Assembly (NCBI GenBank): GCA_003517945.1
Contig: DOZP01000051.1
Span: 3,038 to 11,329 of the forward strand
Length of the DNA stretch: 8,292 nt
DNA from: Porphyromonadaceae bacterium
Lineage (GTDB): Bacteria > Bacteroidota > Bacteroidia > Bacteroidales > Tannerellaceae
Direction: 5' to 3'
In this document: piece by piece, positions 1 to 8,109 of the stretch
Layout of the letters: each line of letters starts with the position of its first letter
Position numbering within the stretch: the first letter of the stretch is position 1
The notes under the pieces: model-generated
The model's database searches: none
Told to the model about the DNA's origin: nothing
Seen by the model: only the letters and a program-made list of their open reading frames with translations
Translations under genes and position numbers: made by a program

Positions 1-2678
1 TTTTTGTGCCCTTGCTGGCCTTCGCCAATCAGAAATAAAGTCCAGTTTTTATAAGAAACTCTTACTTCAAGTCCTTCCGACCAGGGCGCCTGCCAATTGC
101 GAAGGAATACTTCGTCGCGGGAATCGATGATATTGTCCCCGTTCTGGTCCTTGTATTTCAGGTCGCCGGGTTTTACGGTTCCGAATGTCTGGAACGGACT
201 GGCGTCAATATCTTCCTGCGATTCGAAAAATCCGATGGTTTCCAGTCCGAAAGTGGCGTCTCTTCCGTGTCCTTTCCGGTATTGATAAGCATCTGCGTAA
301 ATTTCGTTGACTTTCAGTTGCTTGGATACAGAATACAGTAAATTCGCCCCTGCATAGAAACCCCAGTCTCCGACTTTTTTATTGATGTTCATGCCCAGTT
401 CAAAGCCTTGGTATGAAACTTTTTCAAAGTTTTCATACGGTACGAAATTTCCGTAAAAACTCGGGTAGGCGGACGTCGGGCGAACCACAAGGCCATCGTT
501 GATCGTATAAAAATAGTTCGCTTCAACTCCCAACGTGTTGTTTAGCAGAAAACTCTGGAAACCGGCGTTGATTTCTTTACGGGAAGCATACCCTAATTTT
601 TCGTTGGACAACCAACTGGATACGACACCCGAACGGCTTTTCCCGCCTTCGTACCAGTTGTAGCTGCCCGAAGTGGTATAACGATTATCATAGTAGTAAT
701 AATCCGTGATCGGAATATCCGACTTTAAAATACCTGCCGATACTTTCAATTTCAGATAATTGAGAAAATCGGTCGGAGTGAAAAAGTCTTCATTGGAGAT
801 GACCCATGCCAATGCCAAAGAAGGAGAGAATCCGACTTTTGTTTTGCTCGGTAATTTGACCGAGTTGACGAATGCACTGCTGAAGTCGACCATGTATTTT
901 CTGTCATAAATATAGCCTAACTGCAATCCTATATGCGAATTTTTCACGCCTTGAAAATCACTGTACGCTCCGTCGTTATCCTTTGCCGTGGTACCATATC
1001 CCACTAAAGAACCGGTTACATGGTGTATGTTTTCGAATGTACGGTCATAGCTTAATAATCCGTAAAAACCCATTCTTCTTTTGAAGTAACGGCCTTCCAC
1101 ATTTTGCGATCCGGGGTTGGAGTCTTTCCCATGTTGTTTTAACGCAACAATCCGGTCGCCTTCCCAAGTCGGTTCGTACACCGAATAGTCTTTTGGTACG
1201 ACCTGATTATATCCCATATAGTAATCAAAGCTGAGGTTGGTATGGAATGAAAGCCCTTTGGTAATCATATCCAAATCAAAATTGATACGGTTGTTAAAGC
1301 AGAATATACGCCAGATTATATTGCTTGTACCGGCCGCGTACACGTCGGCGATGCCGCTCGTAATAAAATTACTGTTGCCGCCGAGCAGGTATTGGCCGTC
1401 AATGTCGTTTTTTCGTCCCTGCAGCAATTTGTTATCGGGGTCAATCATGCTGATGGGTAAGAGCGGTGAAAATTCGAACGGGCGGACTGTGGCTGAACTG
1501 TTCCAGAAACCATTTCCCGTGTATCTGGGCGACTGTCCGCTAAAGAACAACCCGGTCACGTCAACCGCCGTATTGATCCAATTATTCACTTTCAGGTCAA
1601 TATTTCCCCGCACATTGAAATTGTTTGTGCGCGCGTTTTTTCCTTCTCCGAAATTCAGAATGCTTCCGTTTGAATTCCATCCTAAATTAGCATAGTACCG
1701 AACGTTTTCGTTCCCTCCCGAAAATTGGGCGTTCACGTCAACATAGTCTTTCATGGACTTTTGGTATTCATCGGAATAATAATCCACGTTAGGATAACGG
1801 TATTTATTGCCGGTACGGTAGTTCCGGATGGTTTCGTCCGAGTAAGTCGGTGTTAGTCCGTCACTTATCCGCGCTCTGTTATAAAATTCCATATATTCGG
1901 CCGAGCCGAGATATTCGGGAATAGAGGTTGACCGGGGTATTCCAACGCCGTAATTGACAGAAAAATCCGCCGTTTTCCGGTATGCTTTTCCGCGTTTGGT
2001 CGTGATGTACAAAACTCCGTTCAGGGCGGTGCTACCATACAGGATGGCCGAATTCACGTCGCGCAGAATGGTGATGCTTTCGATATCGGAAAGGCGTATG
2101 CCGCTTATATCGCGGGGCATACCGTCGACAACGACCATGGCCGTACCGGTATTGGTGCCGGTGATAGCTCCAACATCCAGATTGAGGCCCAGTCCGCGGA
2201 TGTTACTGCCGCCCAGCATACCGATCGCTCTTCCGCTCAAGGCATCGCTCAACCAGATACTGTTGTCATACGAACTGATATCACTTATACTATAACCGTT
2301 TGCGGCGCTGGCAACGTCTCCTTTCATCACGTCACGAAACGGCATTTTTACGATATCTTTGTCGTCGTATAGCAGTTCGCTGCGGGTTAACGTCGTCTGT
2401 TCGCCTATCTCTTCGCCAGCCATTGCAACATGCTGGTATCCGTCAGCTTCGATCGTTATTTTTGAGTCAACGCCGACTTTCAGGGAAAAGTTGCCTTCTG
2501 CGTCTGTAAATGTATATGAATTCTCACTGTATATTTCCGCATTGGCTATTGGTTTTCCGGATTTGTCCGTCACTTTCGACTGAATCGTTATCAGACTCTT
2601 ACTCTGTGCTGTCATTTTACCGGGGAATGCTTCCCAGAAAACGAAAACAATGATGAGGTATATTAAATTTTTGTTCAT
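1..2678 (-). CDS. Second, divergent SusC/RagA-family TonB-dependent outer-membrane transporter (3' end outside window)
   Basis: Probable outer-membrane importer of oligosaccharides or other large nutrients, driven by TonB. The frame is open from the ATG at 2678 to the left edge, giving 892 residues. Residues 1-25 form a signal peptide (hydrophobic LIYLIIVFVF, cleavage probably near TAQ). Residues about 30-90 are a carboxypeptidase-regulatory-like beta domain (VTDKSGKPIANAEIY, then TDAEGNFSL). The plug follows, with NIRGLG at 159-164, VVVDGMPRD at 182-190, ILRDVNSAILYG at 204-215 and ITTKRGK at 225-231; the barrel occupies the rest. Near residue 845 the common late-barrel motif DQNGDNIID is intact. 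The canonical VVVGYG segment before the plug is absent; KMPFRDVMKGDVASAANGY (111-129) lies there instead. From memory, this marks a separate SusC clade often found as the second transporter in C-D-C-D loci. Roughly 100-130 C-terminal residues should lie outside. It starts 29 bases after the susD-like stop without a Shine-Dalgarno sequence, so it is probably cotranscribed. Confidence 0.94.
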   Translation of the reverse strand, partial: MNKNLIYLIIVFVFWEAFPGKMTAQSKSLITIQSKVTDKSGKPIANAEIYSENSYTFTDAEGNFSLKVGVDSKITIEADGYQHVAMAGEEIGEQTTLTRSELLYDDKDIVKMPFRDVMKGDVASAANGYSISDISSYDNSIWLSDALSGRAIGMLGGSNIRGLGLNLDVGAITGTNTGTAMVVVDGMPRDISGIRLSDIESITILRDVNSAILYGSTALNGVLYITTKRGKAYRKTADFSVNYGVGIPRSTSIPEYLGSAEYMEFYNRARISDGLTPTYSDETIRNYRTGNKYRYPNVDYYSDEYQKSMKDYVDVNAQFSGGNENVRYYANLGWNSNGSILNFGEGKNARTNNFNVRGNIDLKVNNWINTAVDVTGLFFSGQSPRYTGNGFWNSSATVRPFEFSPLLPISMIDPDNKLLQGRKNDIDGQYLLGGNSNFITSGIADVYAAGTSNIIWRIFCFNNRINFDLDMITKGLSFHTNLSFDYYMGYNQVVPKDYSVYEPTWEGDRIVALKQHGKDSNPGSQNVEGRYFKRRMGFYGLLSYDRTFENIHHVTGSLVGYGTTAKDNDGAYSDFQGVKNSHIGLQLGYIYDRKYMVDFSSAFVNSVKLPSKTKVGFSPSLALAWVISNEDFFTPTDFLNYLKLKVSAGILKSDIPITDYYYYDNRYTTSGSYNWYEGGKSRSGVVSSWLSNEKLGYASRKEINAGFQSFLLNNTLGVEANYFYTINDGLVVRPTSAYPSFYGNFVPYENFEKVSYQGFELGMNINKKVGDWGFYAGANLLYSVSKQLKVNEIYADAYQYRKGHGRDATFGLETIGFFESQEDIDASPFQTFGTVKPGDLKYKDQNGDNIIDSRDEVFLRNWQAPWSEGLEVRVSYKNWTLFLIGEGQQGHK

Positions 2679-2707
2679 ATATGAAAAATTTCAGCGTTAT
2701 AAAAAAA

Positions 2708-4507
2708 TTACCATCCCGGGTTTTGCGGAAATCCCGAATATTGCGTTGTATATTTTGTTTGGATCGGCAGCCAGTTGTGTTTTTTGTCAACGGCGCGCTT
2801 GATCACTAAACGCTCCCTTACATTGATAGGTTTGCCGTCGCTGTCACGATCAAAATCTACGGCTGTTTTCTCTAAATACCGCGGATCATAATTCCGGTTC
2901 CAGCGGCGCAAATCGTCGAAGCGTTGGCCTTCAAAAGCAAGCTCTACGGCGCGTTCGCGAATGATTTCTTCAAAGAAGACATCTCTGTTTGCTGCGTATT
3001 TCGATTCGAGATCGGGTAGTTGGGCCCGGTTACGAACGGTATTCACCGCTTCGAGCGCAGTCATGGAATAGTTTGAGGATGCTGCGTTTGGCCCGCCGTT
3101 CGAACTGAAATTCACCGCTTCGGCATACATCAGATAGATATCCGCCAGTCTCAGGTAAGGTTTATAGGTTTGTAACTGGTCTGCCCTGGATGTCGTAAAA
3201 TCCGGCCCGAGCGGTGCATACCTCTTGTAATAATAGCCGGTAGAACTGGCCGGATTGATACCGTTTCGATGGCGGCCGCCGTTATATAATTGTGCAAATT
3301 GGTCCGCACCCGTAGTAGCCCATACCTGGCATCCGTCGTAAAGAATATCTTTGTAAAAACGAGGTTCCCGGTTTGTCCACGGATCGTTGGGATTGTATCC
3401 CGATTCCGGATCGTTAATCGGAAGACCGTTTGCCATCGCGTAATTCTTTATGTAATTATGCGTCGGCACATCGGCCGAAGAACCGCTGTTCAGACCTAAA
3501 GACGAAGGCACCATGGCGCCCGTCGTTGACCAGCGTACGCGGCCGCGGTCATAAATGGTCGGCATCATGATACATTCCGTACCGCCGGGGCGTTCATAAC
3601 TCCATCTCCAGAAACAATCCGTCCAGGTTTGCCACGGTTGCATTTTGTAAATACCGGTTTCATCCGCTAACTTCAGCAATTCGCCGAACGCCTGTGCCGC
3701 TTTTGCGCATAATTCGGCATCGTATGCGTTGCTTCCGGTAGCTTCTTCATTGATCATGGGGCTTGCCGCAAACAAATAGGCTTTGCCGAGGTAGCCGAGC
3801 GCATGGAATTTATTGATCCGGCCATGGTTATGCCCTTTCGTTGCTTGTCCGGGTCCCGATTGATCCCAGTGGTTGGGTAATAAATTGGCAGCGGCGCGAA
3901 AATCCTCCGTCATTTTGAGCGCTGTTTCTTTGAAATTCAACCGGGCGTATTCGTCGGAAAACATATCTTCCACCGGATCAATGACTTTTTGCACGTAGGG
4001 CATACCTCCCCAGAAACGGCAGATCTCAAAATAGAACCAGCCTCTGAAAAACAAGGCCTGCCCTTTCAGGTGATTTTTTTCTTCATCCGATCCGGAAAAG
4101 AGTCCTTCTTCTTCTATTTTTGCCAATGCCAGATTGGCTACGCGAATGGCGTACCAGGCGTTTTCCCAGACCCTTTTATCCCGGCTGTTGAGGCTTGTCG
4201 GACTTGCCGCCACCCCAAAGAAATATGTCTCGTTGCTCCAGTAATTACCCTGGTCAAAAGGATAGGGGGAGGGTCCTAATGTTTCGTCGGCAAAAAGGCA
4301 TCTGTTCCACGCACCTCCTTTGTCGGGGTCCATGATACAGTTATACATTTGTTCGACAAATCCCTGAAAACTATTGAAATTTCCGAAAGCATCCTTTTCC
4401 GTAATATCCGATTCGGGTGCTTTATCCAGATAGTCTTCGCAGGAAGTTGCGCTTATTCCCAATACAAATATCAAGCATATACTTATAAAATATTTTATTG
4501 TTTTCAT
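2708..4507 (-). CDS. SusD/RagB-family nutrient-binding surface lipoprotein
   Basis: Surface lipoprotein predicted to bind the ligand and cap the SusC barrel encoded just upstream. With the ATG at 4507 it is 599 residues, normal for the family. A basic, hydrophobic signal (MKTIKYFISICLIFVLGI) leads to a lipobox ATSC with the lipidated Cys at 23, followed by EDYLDKAPESDIT, the classic mature SusD start. Other family hallmarks are FFRGWFYFEICRFWGGMPYV (about 153-172), the helical stretch GRINKFHALGYLGKAYLF (about 229-246), NREPRFYKDILYDG (about 379-392), YLRLADIYLMYAEAVN (about 451-466) and RERAVELAFEGQRFDDLRRW (about 517-536). These cover the SusD-like N-terminal and RagB/SusD C-terminal domains. 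An in-frame GTG at 4516 would add three residues and leave three bases after the upstream stop; ATG is preferred because it begins the usual MK start of the signal peptide. Mature cysteines are fairly numerous (seven besides the lipid Cys). The ligand cannot be read from the sequence. Confidence 0.96.
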   Translation of the reverse strand: MKTIKYFISICLIFVLGISATSCEDYLDKAPESDITEKDAFGNFNSFQGFVEQMYNCIMDPDKGGAWNRCLFADETLGPSPYPFDQGNYWSNETYFFGVAASPTSLNSRDKRVWENAWYAIRVANLALAKIEEEGLFSGSDEEKNHLKGQALFFRGWFYFEICRFWGGMPYVQKVIDPVEDMFSDEYARLNFKETALKMTEDFRAAANLLPNHWDQSGPGQATKGHNHGRINKFHALGYLGKAYLFAASPMINEEATGSNAYDAELCAKAAQAFGELLKLADETGIYKMQPWQTWTDCFWRWSYERPGGTECIMMPTIYDRGRVRWSTTGAMVPSSLGLNSGSSADVPTHNYIKNYAMANGLPINDPESGYNPNDPWTNREPRFYKDILYDGCQVWATTGADQFAQLYNGGRHRNGINPASSTGYYYKRYAPLGPDFTTSRADQLQTYKPYLRLADIYLMYAEAVNFSSNGGPNAASSNYSMTALEAVNTVRNRAQLPDLESKYAANRDVFFEEIIRERAVELAFEGQRFDDLRRWNRNYDPRYLEKTAVDFDRDSDGKPINVRERLVIKRAVDKKHNWLPIQTKYTTQYSGFPQNPGW

Positions 4508-4519
4508 TTGCGTCACTGT

Positions 4520-7500
4520 TTAAAAGGTTAGTTCAAATCCGAGGTTAACTCGTTTCAATGTCGGGTATGCACCCTGGGTTGCCGATCCGCCGCTGTAAGT
4601 CGTTTCTCTGTCGTCGGGCAGGTCCGACCAAAAGAACAGATTGTTGCCGTTCATGAAAATACGCATATTCTCGATACCCATTTTCTTTACCCAGTTCATT
4701 TTGTTGAAAGAGTAACCAATTTCAACCATTCTCAGCCGGAGAAATGAAGCATCATATACATAGTAATCTCCGACATTCTCCGCGGAGGTCTTCCAGCGTG
4801 GCAGGAAAGACGAGGCATTTGGGTTGTCTTTCGACCAGTAATCGCGTACATGGCCGAATACAATATCAACATCATTCTGAAAATTGTTGAAAGAAATGAC
4901 GCGCGTTGCATTGTTGACACCGTATAGCTGACATGAAATGCTGAAATTTCTGAATGTAGCTCCGATCGTAAGGGCGGCTGTATTCTGGGGCACTTCGGAA
5001 TAGCCTATCGGGACATTGTCTTCCGAACTTTTGATGATGCCGTCTGCCGTGTAATCAAGCATATTGTAATATCCGGGCAGTTTTGAGAGGTCATTCGTTT
5101 CGGTCGGCACGCTGGCGTATATCTCGTCCCAGTTGTTGTAAAATCCGGTGGAGATCAGGCTTCTTGTCTGTCCGATCTGAAAACCGGCCGCTTTCAAGTG
5201 TGCAAACTGAAGTTGCGGGTCGTCACGGAAAATCACTTCGTTCTGGTTGTGCGTAATGGCCAGTTTCGACCAGATATCCCAATCCTTTCCGAATCGTTTG
5301 TTTAAATTGAGTTCGACTTCGAATCCTTTTGATTTCACTTTACCCAGGTTTGCACTCGGAGGCGTTGTTCCGAAAAAGACAGGAACCGCCCTGCTGCTTC
5401 CTCCGATAAGAATATCGGTACGCTCTTCGGTAAAATAATCAACGATTAATCCGATCTGGCTTTTGAAGAAACCGATGTCGATTCCGTAATTATCTTTCAC
5501 TGCTTTTTCCCAACGGACATCCGGATTCCCAACGGTTGTTTCGCGATAGAAAACGTACGGACTGGATCCGTTTGACGCATTGTTCAACCGGGCGGATGTG
5601 CCGTAGCTCATTTGTGAAGCATACATCCAACGGCTGCCTCCGGCGTCGTCGCCGACCCATCCTTTACTATAACGTAATTTGAGGCGGTCTATCCATTTTA
5701 TTTTCCAGAATTTTTCGTTGGTCAGATACCAGCCTACCGCGAGGGATGGGAAAAAATCAAAACGGTAGCCGGGTCCGAATTTTTCCGATCCGTTGTAAGC
5801 TCCGTTTACTTCCAGTAAATAACGGGCGTCGAAATCATACGTAAGACGGCCGACCCAATCTTCGCGGTAGTTTTTGAACATATTTCCGTAAGCATATTCT
5901 TCGCGTTTCATGATGCCTGTTGCCGTTACATTATGTAATCCGAACTGACGGGCGTAATTCAATTGAAACTGATACATGAGACGGCGCCTTACCGGAATGC
6001 TACTGTCCCAGTTGGCCGTATTGATTCCTTCGGCGCGGATTGTCCACGGGCGTATGATCCAGTCGAAATCTTCCGTACTGACGGGCAGATATACCGTATA
6101 TTCCGAAGGATCCTGATCCGGCCCTTCGTATTTCATCGGGTAAATCTGTTTGTATTTAACGTTAGTGGCCGCCTCGTTCGGGCGTACGTGATTACTTATG
6201 TCATAAATACCTCCCTCGCTACGTATTTCGTTATCATAAGAGAAAAAAGCCCTGGCGGATAATCCTTTCGTGATGAAATCCAGGTTTTGCTCCAGTGAGA
6301 AGTTGGAATTTAGCTGTGTTTGCCTTGTTTGGCGAATCCCCAGATTGTAAACTACGGCTAATGGATTCACGGTATTGTTTCCTCCTTCCTGGTAGGCTCC
6401 CCAGTAACCGTCTTCGTGATAAGGGATAAACAGGTTGGGCGCCATAAAATAAGAAGCCGACCACATCCATTGGTCTGCACGACCGGTACTTCCTTCGTTG
6501 TTGAAGTTGGTATTCTTTTGCGAATAAAAACCGGAAAAATCGACCGATAATTTGGTTGTCTTTGTCAGGTTAAAATCAATGTTACTTCTGAAATTGAAAC
6601 GGTCGTAATTGTAGTTCGGATTGTATCCTTTGCCGTTGTTCATATTCCGGAACATATCTCCTTCGTGTAAGTAGGCAACCATACCGTAATATTTTACGTT
6701 GTCGCTTCCGCCGCTGGCGCTTAGGGTGGCCCGGTGAGAGAAGCCCATGTCGGCATACATCTCTTTTTCCCAATCCACATTGGGATAAATGACGGCATAT
6801 TCTTTCGATTGGGGCTTGCGGTAACGTTGTACGATATCGTAAGGCACATACCAGTTCCATGAAGGTTCGTTGAGCGCCACTTCGCGTTCAATGATTTCAT
6901 TTTTAGCCATCATGGCATCGTACGAATCTAACCTGTCCGGCTGTTTGGAGAGCATCGTTCCTGTGGACGTATAGCTGAAATTGAGTTGCGTTTTACCGCT
7001 ATTACCGCGTTTGGTGGTGATCAGTACAACTCCGTTAGCTCCTTTCACACCAAATACGGCCGTAGCAGATGCGTCTTTTAATACCGATATGCTGGCTACT
7101 TCGTTTACATCAATATTATTCATGCTTCGTTCGACACCGTCGACAAGAATGAGCGGTTGTCCGCCGTTCCATGTATTCTGTCCGCGGATATACATGTTTG
7201 TCGAACTGTTACCGGTAGTAATCCCTCCCGGTTCGCCGGATGATGTCATGGTTACAAGACCCGGCAACTGGCCCGCTAAGGCCTCAGTCAGGTTACTGGA
7301 GTTTCCGGTTCTTCGTAATTCTTTTTCCGTTGTCTGGGCGATCGAAGCGACTACGCTTTCCTTTTTTTGTACGCCATATCCCACCACAACGACATCTTCT
7401 ATCTGTATGGCGTTTTCTTCCATTCTGATAATCAGTTGTTTTGAATCGCCAACGGCTACGTCTTTTGTATTATATCCCATATAAGACACGCGCAATGTAG

Positions 7501-7771
7501 CATTTGAGCCTACTTCCAACGAAAAATTCCCTTCAGTATCCGTAAGCGTCCCGTTGGTGGTCCCGACTTCCATTATATTTGCTGCCGGCAGAGGCTCGCC
7601 GAGATCGTCAAGTACAACACCGGTGACTTTTATCTTTGTTTGCTGATGAATGGCTTCTTCATTTATATTATCCGGCGATTTTAAATACGAAGCTGCTGCG
7701 CTTGTTATACCGGCCCATGCCAATACAAACAAAACACATCGTTTCATCATTTTAAAATAGTTATTTGTCAT
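4520..7771 (-). CDS. SusC/RagA-family TonB-dependent outer-membrane transporter
   Basis: Complete SusC-like importer of 1083 residues, partner of the SusD-like lipoprotein that follows 12 bases later. Counting from the ATG at 7771: signal peptide at 1-28 (MMKRCVLFVLAWAGITSAAA), carboxypeptidase-regulatory-like domain at about 47-121 (VTGVVLDDLGEPLPAANI, TDTEGNFSLEV, VSYMGYNTKDV), the EDVVVVGYGVQKK segment at 125-137, and the plug at about 138-260 (YIRGQNTWNGGQPLILVDGV, SISVLKDASATAVFGVKGAN, ITTKRG). The 22-strand barrel ends in LGFELTF, with the terminal Phe expected of outer-membrane proteins. YDASFLRLRMVEIGYSF (1006-1022) and RIFMNGNNLFFW (1037-1048) are typical C-terminal family motifs. 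No STN domain sits between signal and regulatory-like domain, so signalling to an ECF sigma/anti-sigma pair is unlikely. The late-barrel acidic motif is degenerate (DYTADGII near 906-913). ATGs at 7819, 7750 and 7747 are also in frame; 7819 adds an atypical 16-residue leader, so 7771 or 7750 is more likely. It is the first gene of the visible operon. Confidence 0.96.
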   Translation of the reverse strand: MTNNYFKMMKRCVLFVLAWAGITSAAASYLKSPDNINEEAIHQQTKIKVTGVVLDDLGEPLPAANIMEVGTTNGTLTDTEGNFSLEVGSNATLRVSYMGYNTKDVAVGDSKQLIIRMEENAIQIEDVVVVGYGVQKKESVVASIAQTTEKELRRTGNSSNLTEALAGQLPGLVTMTSSGEPGGITTGNSSTNMYIRGQNTWNGGQPLILVDGVERSMNNIDVNEVASISVLKDASATAVFGVKGANGVVLITTKRGNSGKTQLNFSYTSTGTMLSKQPDRLDSYDAMMAKNEIIEREVALNEPSWNWYVPYDIVQRYRKPQSKEYAVIYPNVDWEKEMYADMGFSHRATLSASGGSDNVKYYGMVAYLHEGDMFRNMNNGKGYNPNYNYDRFNFRSNIDFNLTKTTKLSVDFSGFYSQKNTNFNNEGSTGRADQWMWSASYFMAPNLFIPYHEDGYWGAYQEGGNNTVNPLAVVYNLGIRQTRQTQLNSNFSLEQNLDFITKGLSARAFFSYDNEIRSEGGIYDISNHVRPNEAATNVKYKQIYPMKYEGPDQDPSEYTVYLPVSTEDFDWIIRPWTIRAEGINTANWDSSIPVRRRLMYQFQLNYARQFGLHNVTATGIMKREEYAYGNMFKNYREDWVGRLTYDFDARYLLEVNGAYNGSEKFGPGYRFDFFPSLAVGWYLTNEKFWKIKWIDRLKLRYSKGWVGDDAGGSRWMYASQMSYGTSARLNNASNGSSPYVFYRETTVGNPDVRWEKAVKDNYGIDIGFFKSQIGLIVDYFTEERTDILIGGSSRAVPVFFGTTPPSANLGKVKSKGFEVELNLNKRFGKDWDIWSKLAITHNQNEVIFRDDPQLQFAHLKAAGFQIGQTRSLISTGFYNNWDEIYASVPTETNDLSKLPGYYNMLDYTADGIIKSSEDNVPIGYSEVPQNTAALTIGATFRNFSISCQLYGVNNATRVISFNNFQNDVDIVFGHVRDYWSKDNPNASSFLPRWKTSAENVGDYYVYDASFLRLRMVEIGYSFNKMNWVKKMGIENMRIFMNGNNLFFWSDLPDDRETTYSGGSATQGAYPTLKRVNLGFELTF

Positions 7772-7818
7772 ACATTTACATAATTTTTGAGTTACTAATT
7801 TTTTAATTTCATATAGCA

Positions 7819-7881
7819 TTAACCGAAATCTGTCTGAAACGGACAGAAACGGCAGAGTAAAAACTCCTCACTCTTTTTCAT
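7819..7881 (-). other. Possible 20-codon upstream open reading frame in the susC leader
   Basis: Starting at the ATG whose first base is 7881, the frame reads MKKSEEFLLCRFCPFQTDFG and ends at TAA (7821-7819). That stop overlaps the ATG at 7819 as TAATG, and 7819 is the most upstream in-frame start of the susC-like gene. The arrangement could couple leader-peptide translation to the transporter. There is no Shine-Dalgarno sequence, which is uninformative in this phylum, and such short frames arise easily by chance. The peptide resembles nothing I recognise. Confidence 0.12.
7836..7852. repeat. GAAACGG direct repeat with 10-base period in the susC leader
   Basis: GAAACGG occurs at 7836-7842 and 7846-7852, separated by ACA, so the copies lie on the same helical face. 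The first copy is in the loop of a dyad, TCTGTC (7829-7834) with GACAGA (7842-7847), a six-base stem with a seven-base loop in either RNA strand. It falls in the presumed untranslated leader, 58-81 bases before the chosen start. Significance is unproven. Confidence 0.35.
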
Positions 7882-8034
7882 ATAAGGTAATAATAAGGCA
7901 GGTATTTGATTTTCAGTTAATAGTAAACTGTCTTTTCTTTACTTTTCCATAGGCACATTCATTTTTAAGATTAAAAAATATGTAGTTGTAAAATAGTATT
8001 GAAATGGTCTTTCTCTATTTGTAATCCCTTTAAG

Positions 8035-8066
8035 TTTATATAAAATATGTAATAGTATTAACTTTG
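8035..8066 (+). promoter_or_regulatory. Candidate opposing plus-strand promoter (TTTA, 20-base spacer, TAACTTTG)
   Basis: TAACTTTG at 8059-8066 matches TAnnTTTG exactly on the plus strand. TTTA at 8035-8038 is a three-of-four match to the TTTG -33 element at a suitable 20-base spacing. Transcription would start near 8073 and run right, away from the operon. No plus-strand gene begins in the remaining 220 bases, so the product would be a short non-coding RNA or a long leader for a gene outside the window. It may also be a chance AT-rich match. Confidence 0.2.
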
Positions 8067-8076
8067 TATTGTACAG

Positions 8077-8084
8077 CAAATATA
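8077..8084 (-). promoter_or_regulatory. Candidate Bacteroidota -7 promoter box for the susC-susD-susC operon
   Basis: On the minus strand the bases read TATATTTG, an exact match to the TAnnTTTG -7 consensus of the Bacteroides primary sigma factor. Transcription would start near 8070 and run left into the operon. No TTTG -33 element is present about 19-21 bases upstream; the nearest resemblance is weak (TTAATG). A strong -7 with a poor -33 fits an activator-dependent promoter, which is usual for glycan-uptake operons. It is the only exact minus-strand match I found in the leader, but one eight-base match in AT-rich DNA could be chance. Confidence 0.4.
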
Positions 8085-8109
8085 AAAGCGGTTAACGACC
8101 ATTAATGAC

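Noticed and set aside
97..2583. Several plus-strand open frames of 60-150 codons opposite the second SusC
   Set aside because: They are antisense to an uninterrupted minus-strand SusC frame with clear family motifs, and their translations have no recognisable domains.
1..2678. Possible frameshift or pseudogene, because no closed frame covers this stretch
   Set aside because: The minus-strand frame was followed codon by codon from 2678 to base 3 with no stop and with continuous SusC-like protein; it is open only because the window ends.
2674..2685. Perfect 12-base palindrome TTCATATATGAA covering the second SusC start codon
   Set aside because: The stem would be very short with almost no loop and made mainly of A-T pairs; chance is likely in AT-rich spacer DNA.
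4514..4516. GTG as the start of the SusD-like gene
   Set aside because: The in-frame ATG at 4507 gives a textbook lipoprotein signal beginning MKTIKYF; GTG remains possible but adds only three residues.
3290..7484. Plus-strand and alternative minus-strand frames overlapping the SusD-like and first SusC-like genes, the longest 167 codons at 6981-7484
   Set aside because: Each lies wholly inside a strongly supported gene, so they are shadow frames.
4520..7771. TonB-dependent siderophore or vitamin B12 receptor
   Set aside because: The regulatory-like N-terminal domain, length over 1000 residues, SusC-type plug motifs and adjacent SusD lipoprotein identify the SusC/RagA family.
7992..8059. Direct repeat AATAGTATT at 7992-8000 and 8051-8059
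   Set aside because: A nine-base match in strongly AT-rich sequence is expected by chance and has no associated structure.
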